The notes beneath the pieces are model-generated. The model worked only from the letters and a program-made list of their open reading frames with translations, made no database searches and was not told where the DNA came from. Positions 1-9,140 of a DNA stretch of 64,000 nucleotides are shown one piece after another (position 1 is the stretch's first letter; every line of letters starts with the position of its first letter). Made by a program: the position numbers and the translations under genes. The stretch is from Sphingobium sp. (GTDB taxonomy: Bacteria > Pseudomonadota > Alphaproteobacteria > Sphingomonadales > Sphingomonadaceae): positions 558,001 to 622,000 of the forward strand of contig SPEL01000002.1 of assembly GCA_009360885.1 (NCBI GenBank). The letters are read 5' to 3'.

Positions 1-1758
1 ACCGCGACCGGCGATTTCAAACGCCAGAGCCGACGAGTCGACATCGTGATAAGCACCGTCCGTCAGACGAATGTCAAAGTCGATAATCGGGAAGCCGATA
101 AGGCTGCCGGTTTCTGCGGTTTCGCGCATACCCTTTTCGATCGCCGGGATATATTCCTTAGGAATATTACCGCCCTTCACTTCGTCGGTGAAGGTGATGC
201 CGCTGCCACGCTCACCCGGAGTCACGGAAACCTTAACACGACCGAACTGACCAGAACCACCCGACTGCTTCTTGTGGGTGTAATCTACATCGACCGGCTT
301 CGCCAGCGATTCGCGATACGCCACCTGCGGCGCACCAACATTTGCTTCCACCTTAAATTCGCGCTTCATACGATCAACGAGAATGTCGAGGTGAAGCTCA
401 CCCATGCCCTTGATGATCGTCTGACCCGATTCATGATCGGTCGAAACACGGAAGGAAGGATCTTCAGCAGCCAGACGATTGAGGGCAATACCCATCTTTT
501 CCTGGTCAGCCTTAGTCTTCGGCTCAACCGACAACTCGATAACCGGCTCAGGGAATTCCATACGCTCCAGAATGATCGGCTTGCGTTCAGCGCAAAGCGT
601 ATCGCCCGTGGTGGTTTCCTTGAGGCCAGCAAGCGCAACGATATCGCCAGCATATGCTTCTTCGATGTCTTCGCGGCTGTTCGCATGCATCAGGAGCATA
701 CGACCGATCTTTTCCTTCTTACCCTTAACCGAGTTCAGATAGCTGCCCTTGGTCAGCGTACCGGAATAGATGCGGGCGAAGGTCAAAGAACCCACAAACG
801 GGTCATTCATGATCTTGAATGCCAACGCCGAGAAAGGAGCTTCGTCAGACGTTTCACGGGTATCCTGCTCATCCGTATCAGGGTTGATACCCTGAACCGC
901 CGGAATATCGAGCGGCGACGGCATGAAATCCACCACCGCGTCGAGCAGCGCCTGAACACCCTTATTCTTGAACGAGGAACCACAGAGAACCGGCACGAAG
1001 CTCTGATTCAGCGTACCCTTGCGCAGCAAAGCCTTGAGCTCAGCTGCATCCGGCAAATTACCTTCAAGATAAGCTTCCATCGCCGCATCGTCCTGCTCAA
1101 CAGCAAGCTCGATCAACTTTTCGCGATATTCAGCAGCCTTATCAACAAGATCAGCCGGAATTTCGCCATATTCGAATTCAGCGCCGAGGCTTTCATCTTT
1201 CCAGATGATGGAGCGTTCATTAATCAAGTCAACAAGACCGACAAATTCGCTTTCCGCGCCGATCGGCAGATACAGAACCGCAGGCTTCGCACCAAGGCGA
1301 TCAATGATCGTCTGAACGCAATAATAGAAATTCGCGCCGGTGCGATCAAGCTTGTTGATGTAGCACATACGAGGAACGTTATACTTGTCAGCCTGACGCC
1401 ATACGGTTTCAGACTGCGGCTCAACACCCGCAACGCCGTCAAATGCTGCAACCGCACCGTCAAGAACGCGCAGCGAACGCTCAACTTCAATCGTGAAGTC
1501 AACGTGGCCAGGCGTATCAATGATGTTCAGGCGGTGATCGTTCCAGAAACAAGTCGTCGCAGCAGACGTAATGGTGATGCCACGTTCCTGCTCCTGCTCC
1601 ATCCAGTCCATCGTGGCAGCACCTTCATGCACTTCGCCAATCTTATAGGACTTGCCGGTGTAATAGAGGATGCGCTCAGTCGTGGTCGTCTTGCCGGCGT
1701 CAATGTGCGCCATAATACCAAAATTGCGGTAGCGCTCAAGCGGATGGCTGCGGGCCAT
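1..1758 (-). CDS. fusA: Elongation factor G (partial, C-terminus outside window)
   Basis: EF-G is the GTPase that drives ribosomal translocation in the cytoplasm. The reading frame begins at the ATG at 1758 and runs open to base 1, giving the first 586 of about 690 residues. The G domain is clear: [19 protein letters not shown] (G1, near residue 20), the switch region [18 protein letters not shown] (G3) and NKLDRTG (G4). Domain II to IV sequence follows (GKGDTL-type region read as TTGDTL, then [17 protein letters not shown] and [18 protein letters not shown]). It is the last gene read here of the str operon, 114 bases after rpsG. Identification is secure; only the end is missing because of the window edge. 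Confidence 0.97.
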   Translation of the reverse strand, partial: MARSHPLERYRNFGIMAHIDAGKTTTTERILYYTGKSYKIGEVHEGAATMDWMEQEQERGITITSAATTCFWNDHRLNIIDTPGHVDFTIEVERSLRVLDGAVAAFDGVAGVEPQSETVWRQADKYNVPRMCYINKLDRTGANFYYCVQTIIDRLGAKPAVLYLPIGAESEFVGLVDLINERSIIWKDESLGAEFEYGEIPADLVDKAAEYREKLIELAVEQDDAAMEAYLEGNLPDAAELKALLRKGTLNQSFVPVLCGSSFKNKGVQALLDAVVDFMPSPLDIPAVQGINPDTDEQDTRETSDEAPFSALAFKIMNDPFVGSLTFARIYSGTLTKGSYLNSVKGKKEKIGRMLLMHANSREDIEEAYAGDIVALAGLKETTTGDTLCAERKPIILERMEFPEPVIELSVEPKTKADQEKMGIALNRLAAEDPSFRVSTDHESGQTIIKGMGELHLDILVDRMKREFKVEANVGAPQVAYRESLAKPVDVDYTHKKQSGGSGQFGRVKVSVTPGERGSGITFTDEVKGGNIPKEYIPAIEKGMRETAETGSLIGFPIIDFDIRLTDGAYHDVDSSALAFEIAGRG

Positions 1759-1872
1759 GGTTTTAACTCCGTTGCCGGGGCCGGCACCATGCCGGGCGGC
1801 GGTTGCATCTGTCGAAAGAAAGCAGCCGGGACATTCCTACCCCGGCCACCATGAATTGTACCAGCGCCAGCC

Positions 1873-2343
1873 TTACCAGCGATAGTGCGAGAATGCGCGG
1901 TTCGCTTCCGCCATGCGGTGCGTATCTTCGCGCTTCTTTACCGCGTTACCACGGTTGTTAGCAGCATCCAGCAACTCACCAGAAAGGCGGGCAGCCATGG
2001 TGGTTTCACTGCGGTTACGCGCAGCAGAAATCAGCCAGCGGATAGCAAGCGCCTGCGCCCGTTCCGGACGAACTTCAACCGGAACCTGATACGTAGCACC
2101 ACCAACGCGGCGGCTGCGCACTTCAATACCCGGCTTGACGTTGTTGAGGGCGTCATGGAACATCTGGATCGGGTCTTTCTTGGCCTTAACCTCGACCTGA
2201 TCGAGAGCACCATAGACGATCTGTTCCGCAACAGCCTTCTTACCGTCCAGCATGACGCTGTTCATGAACTTTGAAAGCACGATATCCTTGAACTTAGGAT
2301 CAGGCAGAATAACGCGCTTCTCGGGGCGACGACGACGTGACAT
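1873..2343 (-). CDS. rpsG: 30S ribosomal protein S7
   Basis: S7 nucleates assembly of the head of the 30S subunit and binds 16S rRNA. The protein is 156 residues, the usual bacterial length, starting [18 protein letters not shown] and containing the conserved [19 protein letters not shown] stretch (around residue 75) and [21 protein letters not shown] ribosome site lies about nine bases before the ATG. It sits 17 bases after rpsL and ahead of fusA, the standard str order, so it is co-transcribed with them. Confidence 0.98.
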   Translation of the reverse strand: MSRRRRPEKRVILPDPKFKDIVLSKFMNSVMLDGKKAVAEQIVYGALDQVEVKAKKDPIQMFHDALNNVKPGIEVRSRRVGGATYQVPVEVRPERAQALAIRWLISAARNRSETTMAARLSGELLDAANNRGNAVKKREDTHRMAEANRAFSHYRW

Positions 2344-2360
2344 ATCTTGATCTCCCCTTC

Positions 2361-2732
2361 TTACTTAGGACGCTTAGCGCCATATTTGGAACGGCTCTGC
2401 TTACGATCCTTGACACCCTGGGTATCGAGAACGCCGCGCAGAACGTGGTAACGCACACCGGGAAGATCGCGCACACGACCACCGCGGATCAGCACCACAC
2501 TATGCTCCTGAAGGTTATGACCTTCGCCAGGAATATAGCTGATGACTTCGCGCTGGTTGGTCAGACGAACCTTTGCAACCTTACGAAGAGCCGAGTTCGG
2601 CTTTTTCGGGGTTGTGGTGTAAACGCGGGTGCAAACGCCGCGCTTCTGCGGGTTCTGTTCCATCGCAGGGACCTTGCTCTTGGCCTTCTGCGGTTCACGG
2701 CCCTTGCGGACCAACTGGTTAATTGTTGGCAT
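2361..2732 (-). CDS. rpsL: 30S ribosomal protein S12
   Basis: S12 lies at the decoding centre of the 30S subunit. The start was placed at [12 protein letters not shown] (ATG at 2732), giving 123 residues, the family length; an in-frame ATG four codons earlier would add MKGF and is not needed. GAAGG lies just before the chosen ATG. Conserved segments include [18 protein letters not shown], the [29 protein letters not shown] loop, and the basic C-terminus. The lysine of the PKKPNS loop, where streptomycin resistance usually arises, is the ordinary lysine. First gene of the operon. Confidence 0.98.
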   Translation of the reverse strand: MPTINQLVRKGREPQKAKSKVPAMEQNPQKRGVCTRVYTTTPKKPNSALRKVAKVRLTNQREVISYIPGEGHNLQEHSVVLIRGGRVRDLPGVRYHVLRGVLDTQGVKDRKQSRSKYGAKRPK

Positions 2733-3258
2733 GAAGCCCTTCACCTTTACTAGTTACTTTACCGAGCCATCCCTTTTTCGTTACCATCACTACGACAGCA
2801 ACGGCCCCGGCGGCACAAGCCCCCCGGACCGGGACAGATATAGTCGGCAATGTTCAAGCTCTGTATCTAAGCATCCCCATAAAGCAGCATTTCGGCGACA
2901 ATATCGCACAACGGGCGACACCGACTCCTGACTACCGGCCATGGAGGACTGGCGCGCTATAGCGATGCGTAAGGCACTGGTCAAGCACAGCCCAAACAGG
3001 CCCATATCTCCACAGTTTCAGACCCTGAGTTTCGGGAAATATTTCATTACCTTATTTACAGACATTTACCGATTCGTAATATTTTCTCATAACGCACCCA
3101 CGCGCCGCAGCCACAATTTACTCATTTTAACGCTCGGTTCACTCGTTTCACCCCGGTTTCACCGGCTCGATTCGATTCATCGCACCCCTTCTGTTAGAGG
3201 CGGCCACCGGCTCTGTGGGGAGCCACGATAGTAAATTTATCGGGGCGCATTAACCATT
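2733..3258. other. Intergenic region between rpsL and the M23 gene
   Basis: About 525 bases with no convincing gene. It holds the leader and candidate promoter of the str operon on the minus strand (listed separately) and must contain the promoter of the rightward M23 peptidase, for which I see no clear -35/-10 pair. Short open frames on both strands have no family resemblance or ribosome site. Confidence 0.6.
2956..2984 (-). promoter_or_regulatory. Candidate sigma-70 promoter of the str operon
   Basis: On the minus strand TTGACC (2984-2979) and TATAGC (2961-2956) are separated by exactly 17 bases, close to the housekeeping consensus. Transcription would start near 2949, leaving an untranslated leader of about 215 nt before rpsL. 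Read from sequence only. Confidence 0.5.
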
Positions 3259-4491
3259 ATGGCAGGCACTATCCTCACCCGGCTCGCGGAACGATCAAAG
3301 CATATCTGCAACCAGACATTTGCAGACAAAGAACTCATTCTACGCAGCCAGGATAAAATCCGGTTTTTACGGATCAGCAAAACCGCGCAAATAGCCACCG
3401 TTTCGGCCATTACCCTGTTGGCAACTGGCTGGGTCGGTGCCACGTCAGCCTTATTCCGGCAGCAAGCCCATAATGAGCAGCAGCAGGCAGCTATCGCGGC
3501 TAATGCGCGCTCTGTTGCGGGCGAAGCCCGGAAAATTTCCGCTTATAAGCAGTCCATCGGTCAACTGAGCGAAGAACTGAACGATCGGCAGGATGCGCTC
3601 GACGAAATGGTGCGCAGTCAGTTCGGCAATGATATGAACGCGCAGCCAGTTATAGGGGCCGAAAATCCGGCCACCGCTGCCGCGCCAACCAATGCGCAGC
3701 ACCCCACCCCACCCCGCCCGCTTTCAAGCGCGAACATGCCGGAGCTGGAAAAACTGCGCGGGCTGGAAAAACGCCAGACCGAATTTGCGCTGGCCCTTAC
3801 CCGCCTCATCCGCCAGCGCGCGCAAACAACAGAAGCCGCCATTCGCAGCTTCGGGCTGAAACCAGAACAGGTCATGTCGCACAGAAATACGTCAGCCATG
3901 GGTGGCCCTTATATTCCATGGCAAGGCGCTGATCTGGCTGATGATGATGCACTGAACGGCCTCGCTCAAGCCATTGCCCGCCTGAATGCTCTGGAACAGG
4001 GGTTAATCGCCATTCCATCCGGCAGGCCCACAGCCAGCCCTATGCTCACCAGTTCTTACGGCTATCGCAAGGACCCTTTTAATGGTCATGCAGCCTTTCA
4101 TGCAGGGGTCGATTTCCCCGGAAATCACGGCCAATCCATATTAGCCGCAGCCAGTGGCCGCGTGATCTATGCTGGCCAGAAAGAAGGCTATGGCAACGTC
4201 ATCGACATCGAACATGGCCATGGCATCATGACCCGCTACGCCCATTTATCTGGCTTTGGTGTTCATGCCGGAGAACAGGTTGTGCGGGGCGAGACTATCG
4301 GGCGGATGGGGTCCACCGGTCGATCCACTGGCACGCATCTCCATTTCGAGGTGCGGGTAAAGGACGCCCCTATTAATCCGCGGCGTTTTCTGGAAGCGAG
4401 AGACGAGGCCCTGCGCATTCAAAGCGCCGCCAAGCAGCGTGTTTCGCAGACTAGAGCAATTTCCAGACAGATGACATCATCTGCTGGTTAA
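3259..4491 (+). CDS. M23 family metallopeptidase (LytM-type, membrane anchored)
   Basis: Probably a periplasmic zinc endopeptidase acting on peptidoglycan cross-links or an activator of amidases. The 410-residue protein has one membrane segment near residues 53-72 (TVSAITLLATGWVGATSALF), a charged, glutamine-rich coiled-coil stretch to about residue 130, a Pro/Ala linker, a second helical part and a C-terminal LytM domain. Zinc motifs are visible: HAGVDF (around residue 286), and HGIMTRYAHLS with THLHFEVR near 325-375. The upstream sequence offers no strong ribosome site; the ATG at 3259 is the first in frame. Resembles the divisome-linked M23 proteins of Alphaproteobacteria, but the exact role is not shown. 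Confidence 0.88.
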   Translation: MAGTILTRLAERSKHICNQTFADKELILRSQDKIRFLRISKTAQIATVSAITLLATGWVGATSALFRQQAHNEQQQAAIAANARSVAGEARKISAYKQSIGQLSEELNDRQDALDEMVRSQFGNDMNAQPVIGAENPATAAAPTNAQHPTPPRPLSSANMPELEKLRGLEKRQTEFALALTRLIRQRAQTTEAAIRSFGLKPEQVMSHRNTSAMGGPYIPWQGADLADDDALNGLAQAIARLNALEQGLIAIPSGRPTASPMLTSSYGYRKDPFNGHAAFHAGVDFPGNHGQSILAAASGRVIYAGQKEGYGNVIDIEHGHGIMTRYAHLSGFGVHAGEQVVRGETIGRMGSTGRSTGTHLHFEVRVKDAPINPRRFLEARDEALRIQSAAKQRVSQTRAISRQMTSSAG

Positions 4492-4500
4492 GAAATTGCG
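4452..4500. terminator. Large hairpin overlapping the end of the M23 gene
   Basis: GCAATTTC (from 4455) pairs with GAAATTGC (ending 4499), and inside it CCAGACAGATGA pairs with TCATCTGCTGG with one bulged base. The hairpin includes the last codons and stop of the M23 gene. No strong T-run follows, so it may be a 3' stabiliser or repeat rather than a simple terminator. Confidence 0.5.
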
Positions 4501-4515
4501 GTAAAACAAAGTCTT

Positions 4516-4555
4516 AGGGCGGTTCAGATGATTCAAAATAATCAAAAACCGCTCT
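4516..4555. repeat. Hairpin-forming intergenic repeat, copy 1
   Basis: AGGGCGGTT at the left pairs with AACCGCTCT at the right (one G-T wobble), with partial pairing inside (GATGATT against AATAATC). The inner text CGGTTCAGATGATTCAAA recurs in altered form at about 23655-23679. Lies between two convergent genes, so it may also end transcripts. Confidence 0.5.
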
Positions 4556-4670
4556 AAACTCGCCCTCCTCTCCCACAATAAATAGGGCCAGCGCCCTAAA
4601 ATATGCCCCCTTATAAAAAAGGCGCCCCATAAGCCGAGCCGCCTTTATCAATCGCATTTCAGCACGACGA

Positions 4671-5570
4671 TTATGCGCCCCGCACGCTCCTACGTGTTGC
4701 ACGGAAATTATCACGCCGCATCGTTTCAAAGCCGATGCGCTGGTCATATCCGGGATCTTGAGGATAATCGCGGAAATCCGCCAATATCTCATCAAATATC
4801 TCGCCTAGTTCTTCCTTAAATTCAGGATGAGCGAAAATATGAAACCGGTTTTCCTTCACCGCATCCAATGCGCGGCGAGCAATGACATCCGGCTCCATGC
4901 CATATTGATGCACCTGTTCCAGCCGAGCAACAAATTCGGCGTTAACCGGTTTAGCGCCCGCCTTCAAATCGTCCGGCCGTACATCATCGCTGGCGTAAAT
5001 ATGGCTCTTTACCAGACCGGGACATAAAACCGATACGCCTATCCCATGAGGGGCAAGACTGTAGCGTAGCGATTCGCTCATCCCGCGCACCGCAAATTTG
5101 GTGGTATTGTATATGCCCGGCGCACCATTGGAAATGAAGCTGGCCATCGACGCGGTATTCACAATATGGCCGCCCTGCCCATGAGCCTTCATCCGATTGG
5201 CGAAGGTCATCACGCCATTAATCACACCGTGAAGGTTAACCCCCAGCACCCAATCCCAGTCTTCATAAGACGAATCATCAATCGTCTGGAACAAGTTGAT
5301 CCCGGCATTATTGAACAGCAATGTCACCGGGCCGAGTTCCGCCTCTGCCCGATCCGCAGCGGCCGCAAAGCCTTCACGCGAAGCGACATCCAGCGGGATG
5401 CCGATAACATGCTGATTGTCGAGGGTTTTGAGCGCCGCCTCAATCGCATCTTCGCGGATATCAGCAATCGCAACCTTCGCACCTTCGGCCAGCAGCGTCC
5501 GGGCTAGCCCCAAACCGATCCCATTAGCACCGCCGGTTACAAAGGCGGTGCGGCCTGCAAAATCAATCAT
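4671..5570 (-). CDS. SDR-family C-alpha dehydrogenase, LigD/LigL/LigN-like
   Basis: A short-chain dehydrogenase of 299 residues, probably NAD-dependent and cytoplasmic. The cofactor motif TGGANGIGLGLA is at residue 11, NNAGIN near 90, and the catalytic YNTTK near 157. The stretch GVNLHGVINGVMTF matches the GVNLNGVINGMVTF region I remember from LigD of Sphingobium SYK-6, which oxidises the C-alpha hydroxyl of beta-O-4 dimers, and the length also fits. AAGGAAGGA precedes the ATG. It follows a second such gene by 26 bases and is probably co-transcribed. Which stereoisomer it accepts cannot be told from sequence. Confidence 0.75.
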   Translation of the reverse strand: MIDFAGRTAFVTGGANGIGLGLARTLLAEGAKVAIADIREDAIEAALKTLDNQHVIGIPLDVASREGFAAAADRAEAELGPVTLLFNNAGINLFQTIDDSSYEDWDWVLGVNLHGVINGVMTFANRMKAHGQGGHIVNTASMASFISNGAPGIYNTTKFAVRGMSESLRYSLAPHGIGVSVLCPGLVKSHIYASDDVRPDDLKAGAKPVNAEFVARLEQVHQYGMEPDVIARRALDAVKENRFHIFAHPEFKEELGEIFDEILADFRDYPQDPGYDQRIGFETMRRDNFRATRRSVRGA

Positions 5571-5596
5571 CGCCCATTCCTTCCTTACCGACCGGC

Positions 5597-6529
5597 TCAG
5601 GCCCGCGCGGCCTTCAACGCATTTTGACGAGCGATTTCGTCGGTAATGGCCGGGTTACGGAACAGACGTTCAAACGTAGCCTTATAGTCGGCATTTTCCG
5701 GCAAATGGGTCTGCACGGCTGCTGTAGTCGCCTCACCGCGTTCTCGCACACCATCCAGAAATTCGCTATGAGTCAGAATATACAGCTCATCATTCAAAAT
5801 GCCTTGCAATACGCGCTGTCCAACCTCTTCCTTTGTCTGATAAAGATGGGAGAACGAGCCGCCATTCTGGCGCGCTTTATCCGCCTCGGCATAGCCACTT
5901 TCAGAGAGATCAGCCGGACGGGTCGCGCCAGCATCCGCAATGTTCGATTGTACGGCACCGGGGCAAAACGCCGAACAGATAATACCGCGCGATTCGAGTT
6001 CAGGGCGCATGCACTCCATCATTGATGTGACAGCCGCCTTACCCGCGGAATAAATGGTTGTGCCGCCCACCGGAACCAACGCAGACATGGACGCCGTGTT
6101 GACGATATGCCCGCCTTCACCATGTTTCAGGATACGCGGCAGCAAAGTAACGATACCATTGATCGTACCGCCCACATTGACGCCCATCACCCAGTCCCAG
6201 TCACCAAAGGTCGCAAGGTCAGTAGGGCCGACAACTGCCACACCGGCATTGTTGCACAGCAGATGAATATTACCAAACCGGGCCTCCACCTCATCTGCGG
6301 CCTTGGCAAAAGCTGCGCGATCAGTAACATCCAGTTTCAGGGCGAGAATATGATCTGTATATTGAGGGCCAGCTTCGTTTAATTCAGCAACGGCCTCATC
6401 CAGATGGTCCTGCCGAATGTCAGCAATAGTGACATTCATACCTGCCCCCAACAGCGCCTTGGCAATGCCAAGACCAATGCCGCTGGCGCCCCCGGTAACA
6501 AAAGCCGTTTTGCCCGGTAAATTCTGCAT
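5597..6529 (-). CDS. SDR-family C-alpha dehydrogenase, second LigD/L/N-like paralogue
   Basis: A 310-residue short-chain dehydrogenase with TGGASGIGLGIAKAL near residue 11, NNAGVAV near 95 and the active site YSAGK near 162. ADIRQDHLDEA after the second strand is the same text I recall in LigL. GVNVGGTINGIVTLLP is the counterpart of the LigD-type GVNxxGxINGxVTF segment. AAGGAG lies seven bases before the ATG. It is upstream partner of the SDR at 4671-5570; in SYK-6 LigD is (alphaR)-selective while LigL/LigN are (alphaS)-selective, so the pair may cover both configurations. That assignment is inference. Confidence 0.75.
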   Translation of the reverse strand: MQNLPGKTAFVTGGASGIGLGIAKALLGAGMNVTIADIRQDHLDEAVAELNEAGPQYTDHILALKLDVTDRAAFAKAADEVEARFGNIHLLCNNAGVAVVGPTDLATFGDWDWVMGVNVGGTINGIVTLLPRILKHGEGGHIVNTASMSALVPVGGTTIYSAGKAAVTSMMECMRPELESRGIICSAFCPGAVQSNIADAGATRPADLSESGYAEADKARQNGGSFSHLYQTKEEVGQRVLQGILNDELYILTHSEFLDGVRERGEATTAAVQTHLPENADYKATFERLFRNPAITDEIARQNALKAARA

Positions 6530-6552
6530 ATCCGCTCCTTATTTATCATTTT

Positions 6553-6569
6553 CAGGGATTGTTTCCCTG
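6553..6569. promoter_or_regulatory. Palindrome in the divergent SDR/MFS promoter region
   Basis: CAGGGA-TTGTT-TCCCTG, a perfect 6-bp inverted repeat with a 5-bp centre, placed 24 bases upstream of the leftward SDR start. Its position in a divergent promoter makes it a candidate operator; it could equally be a hairpin in the leader. Confidence 0.4.
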
Positions 6570-6696
6570 CAAAATATCACGCTTGTCGAAGCTTTTATTG
6601 ACCAAGACGAAATTGTAAGCAAGATAAACAATATAACGCGCCACACCATCCCACATATAAGAGGATAGGGGCCACCAGTTTATTTAAGGAGAGAGT

Positions 6697-8100
6697 ATGG
6701 CAGGTCCACCCCCGGTCATGTCCGATTCAGTAACCGGCGAGGGCACCGCCACGATTGAACGCGAATGGCCATCTTCGTCCGCGGCTTATTGGGCATTATT
6801 CGTCATCATATTGGCGACGTTCATTACCTTTTTCGATCAGGTCATTTTCGGCATGCTGGCCGAAAGGATAAAGGGAGACTTCGGCCTCACCGACGCCGAA
6901 CTGGGCTTCCTCGCGGGGCCAGCCAGCATTATCTGCTATCTGTTCGTTGGCATCCCCCTCGCCCGTCTCGCCGATATATGCCCGCGTAAATATGTGCTGG
7001 CCGCAGGTGTAGCGGTCATTGGCGGGGTCACGGCTCTGGGCGGTATTGCGCAGAATTTTGTGCAGTTCATTGCCACCCGCGTCTTTCTGGCCGCCGGTGG
7101 CAGCGCCCATGCGCCAGCCTCTTATTCGCTGATCGCGGACGCTTTCCCGCCAAAAATCATCACACGGGCCTTCGCCTTGCTGCAACTGGGCTTTATCGGC
7201 GGCAATGCCCTTGGTCCGCTCGCCGGTGGGATGCTGATTGCGATGACCGCAGACTGGGCCCCCAGTTACATTGGCGGCCTGCGCATTCTGGGCTGGCAGT
7301 GGATATTGATCTGGACGGGCATGCCCGCCTTCCTCATCGCCATCTTGTTTCTGACCATCAAAGAACCAAAGCGCATGGCCCCTGCCCATGACGCGTTGCA
7401 ACCTCCGGCTGATGCCCCGCTGGGCCGCAAGATTCTGACCTTCACCGGGCTGGACGCGGCGAAGGCGATCCGCGCCAATCGTAAGGTCTATTATCCCTTG
7501 TTTGCGGGGCTGGCGCTAAGCGCGATCGAATCCTTCGGCCTGATGTTCTGGCGCGTTCCCTTCATGATTCGCACCCATGGCTGGAACGAAGCGCAAATTG
7601 GCGCAGCGCTCTCCGGCATGGTGCTGGTAGCATCCCTCTGCGGGCTGGTGATCGGCAGCGTAACGGTGGAGTGGTTGAATAAGCGCTATAAGGACGCCAA
7701 CGTCCGGGCGGCGGCGATCTTCTTCTGCTTCGTCACCACCTTTACCATATTGGCCCCTTTAATGCCCAATGGCTGGGCTGCACTAGGTTGCTTTGCCGTT
7801 GCCAATATGTTCGGTATCGCGGGGGCCGTTCCCCAAAATGCAGCTATTCAGCGCGTCGCCCCCAATGCGATGCGCGGTCAGGTAACCGCCATTTACCTGT
7901 TCATGTTCACCTTCTTCGGCGCATGCGGCAGCTTCATATTGGGACTGGTTGCGCAATATATCGTGGGTGATCCGCATAAATTGTGGATGGCAGTGCTGAT
8001 TACGGCGGGCACATTGCTGCCTCTGGCAACATTCTTCATCTTCCGCGCGATCAAACCGTATCGTGAGGAAGTCGAACGGCTGGAAGCTGAAGGCCTCTAA
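6697..8100 (+). CDS. MFS transporter (probable aromatic substrate permease)
   Basis: A 467-residue inner-membrane permease with about twelve hydrophobic segments beginning at YWALFVIILATFITFFDQVIFGML. The MFS motif A region reads GIPLARLADICPRKYVLA between helices 2 and 3, and SAHAPASYSLIADAFPP follows helix 4. It resembles spinster-like MFS proteins common in sphingomonads. AAGGAGAG lies six bases before the ATG. Divergent from the two C-alpha dehydrogenases, which suggests a lignin-derived aromatic as substrate, but direction and substrate are not shown by the sequence. Confidence 0.8.
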   Translation: MAGPPPVMSDSVTGEGTATIEREWPSSSAAYWALFVIILATFITFFDQVIFGMLAERIKGDFGLTDAELGFLAGPASIICYLFVGIPLARLADICPRKYVLAAGVAVIGGVTALGGIAQNFVQFIATRVFLAAGGSAHAPASYSLIADAFPPKIITRAFALLQLGFIGGNALGPLAGGMLIAMTADWAPSYIGGLRILGWQWILIWTGMPAFLIAILFLTIKEPKRMAPAHDALQPPADAPLGRKILTFTGLDAAKAIRANRKVYYPLFAGLALSAIESFGLMFWRVPFMIRTHGWNEAQIGAALSGMVLVASLCGLVIGSVTVEWLNKRYKDANVRAAAIFFCFVTTFTILAPLMPNGWAALGCFAVANMFGIAGAVPQNAAIQRVAPNAMRGQVTAIYLFMFTFFGACGSFILGLVAQYIVGDPHKLWMAVLITAGTLLPLATFFIFRAIKPYREEVERLEAEGL

Positions 8101-8113
8101 TCGCCTGACATAA

Positions 8114-8140
8114 AGGGGCGCAGATTTGTTCCGCGCCCCT
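8114..8140 (+). terminator. Hairpin after the MFS gene
   Basis: AGGGGCGC (8114-8121) and GCGCCCCT (8133-8140) form a perfect 8-bp stem 14 bases after the MFS stop. No long T-run follows, and the next gene starts 25 bases on, so it may only partly terminate. Confidence 0.5.
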
Positions 8141-8164
8141 CAATAGCATAAAAGGAGAGGAAAT

Positions 8165-8917
8165 ATGGCAGATACGGACCGCATATCCGCACTGGAAGAA
8201 CAGATTGCGAGCCTCAACCGCCGTCTGACTATCAGAGAAGATGAGCTGGATATTCGCAAGCTCCAGCATCTCTATGGCTACCTCATTGACAAATGCATGT
8301 ATGATGAGGTGGTTGAACTGTTCGCTGATGATGCGCAGGTGCATTTCTTTGGCGGTGTCTGGCGCGGCAAAGATAGCATTCGCCGCCTTTATGTAGACCG
8401 CTTTCGTAAGCGCTTCACCCATGACAATAACGGGCCGATTGACGGCTTTTTGCTCGATCATCCGCAGCTTCAGGACCTCATCACCATAAATGAGGATGGC
8501 ATCACCGCGCGCAATCGCTGCCGTTCCATGATGCAGGCCGGGCGGCATAAGGATTATTGTGACCCCGGCAACCCGGCGGCCGCCAACCCCCGCCAATGGT
8601 GGGAAGGCGGCGTTTACGAGAATCAGTATAAAAAGGTCGATGGCAAATGGCGTTTCCTCGTCCTTAATTATTTCCCGCACTGGCATGCCGATTTCAAAGA
8701 AGGCTGGGCCTATACAGAATCAGAATTCGTGCCTTTCTTCCGGGAAACCTACCCTACGGACCCGGAAGGCCCGGATGAACTGAGTGAAGGCCATTGGCTG
8801 TGGCCCACGCATAAGCTGGTCCCCTTCCACATGAAGCACCCCATTACCGGCAAGGAAATGAAGGCGGAGCGCTGGCAGGGCGATATTGACCGGGAAAGTG
8901 CCCATAAGGACGCCTGA
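8165..8917 (+). CDS. SnoaL/NTF2-like protein
   Basis: A 250-residue protein with an alpha+beta-barrel (NTF2/SnoaL-type) N-terminal half: DIRKLQHLYGYLIDKCMYDEVVELFADDAQVHFFGGVWRGKDSI is typical of the SnoaL_4 group. A short coiled coil precedes it. The fold serves as a hydratase, isomerase, lyase or dehydratase, or just a binding protein. The C-terminal 90 residues are rich in aromatic residues and Trp/His. AAAGGAGAGGAA lies before the ATG. Its place between the MFS transporter and the GMC oxidoreductase puts it in the aryl-ether island, with no established step assigned. Confidence 0.7.
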   Translation: MADTDRISALEEQIASLNRRLTIREDELDIRKLQHLYGYLIDKCMYDEVVELFADDAQVHFFGGVWRGKDSIRRLYVDRFRKRFTHDNNGPIDGFLLDHPQLQDLITINEDGITARNRCRSMMQAGRHKDYCDPGNPAAANPRQWWEGGVYENQYKKVDGKWRFLVLNYFPHWHADFKEGWAYTESEFVPFFRETYPTDPEGPDELSEGHWLWPTHKLVPFHMKHPITGKEMKAERWQGDIDRESAHKDA

Positions 8918-8931
8918 TACAATGAAATAAA

Positions 8932-8968
8932 GCGGGGGAGAAAACAGGCTCCATTGCCCTTCCCCCGC
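8932..8968 (+). terminator. Hairpin after the SnoaL-like gene
   Basis: GCGGGGGAG (8932-8940) pairs with CTTCCCCCGC (8959-8968). A strong GC stem 15 bases after the stop codon, without a T-run. Confidence 0.5.
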
Positions 8969-9140
8969 CTTGCGCCCGCCCTTTCGTCAAAAGGAGCGGG
9001 ACAGCAGTTATGCTATTACTATTTATCACGGTTTTCTTCCGCGAAATCATGGGTGAAAGTAAAGCATCGAACGAGCGAAAGCGCAGCACATCATAATAAG
9101 CGCGCCGCCCGTTTCCTGTAGGATGACTTGTTAGGAGAAT

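Noticed and set aside
46-1854. 602-codon open frame on the plus strand
   Set aside because: It lies opposite fusA and its translation has no family resemblance; fusA on the other strand is certain.
2941-3231. 96-codon plus-strand frame upstream of the M23 gene
   Set aside because: No ribosome site, unlikely composition, and overlaps the candidate str promoter.
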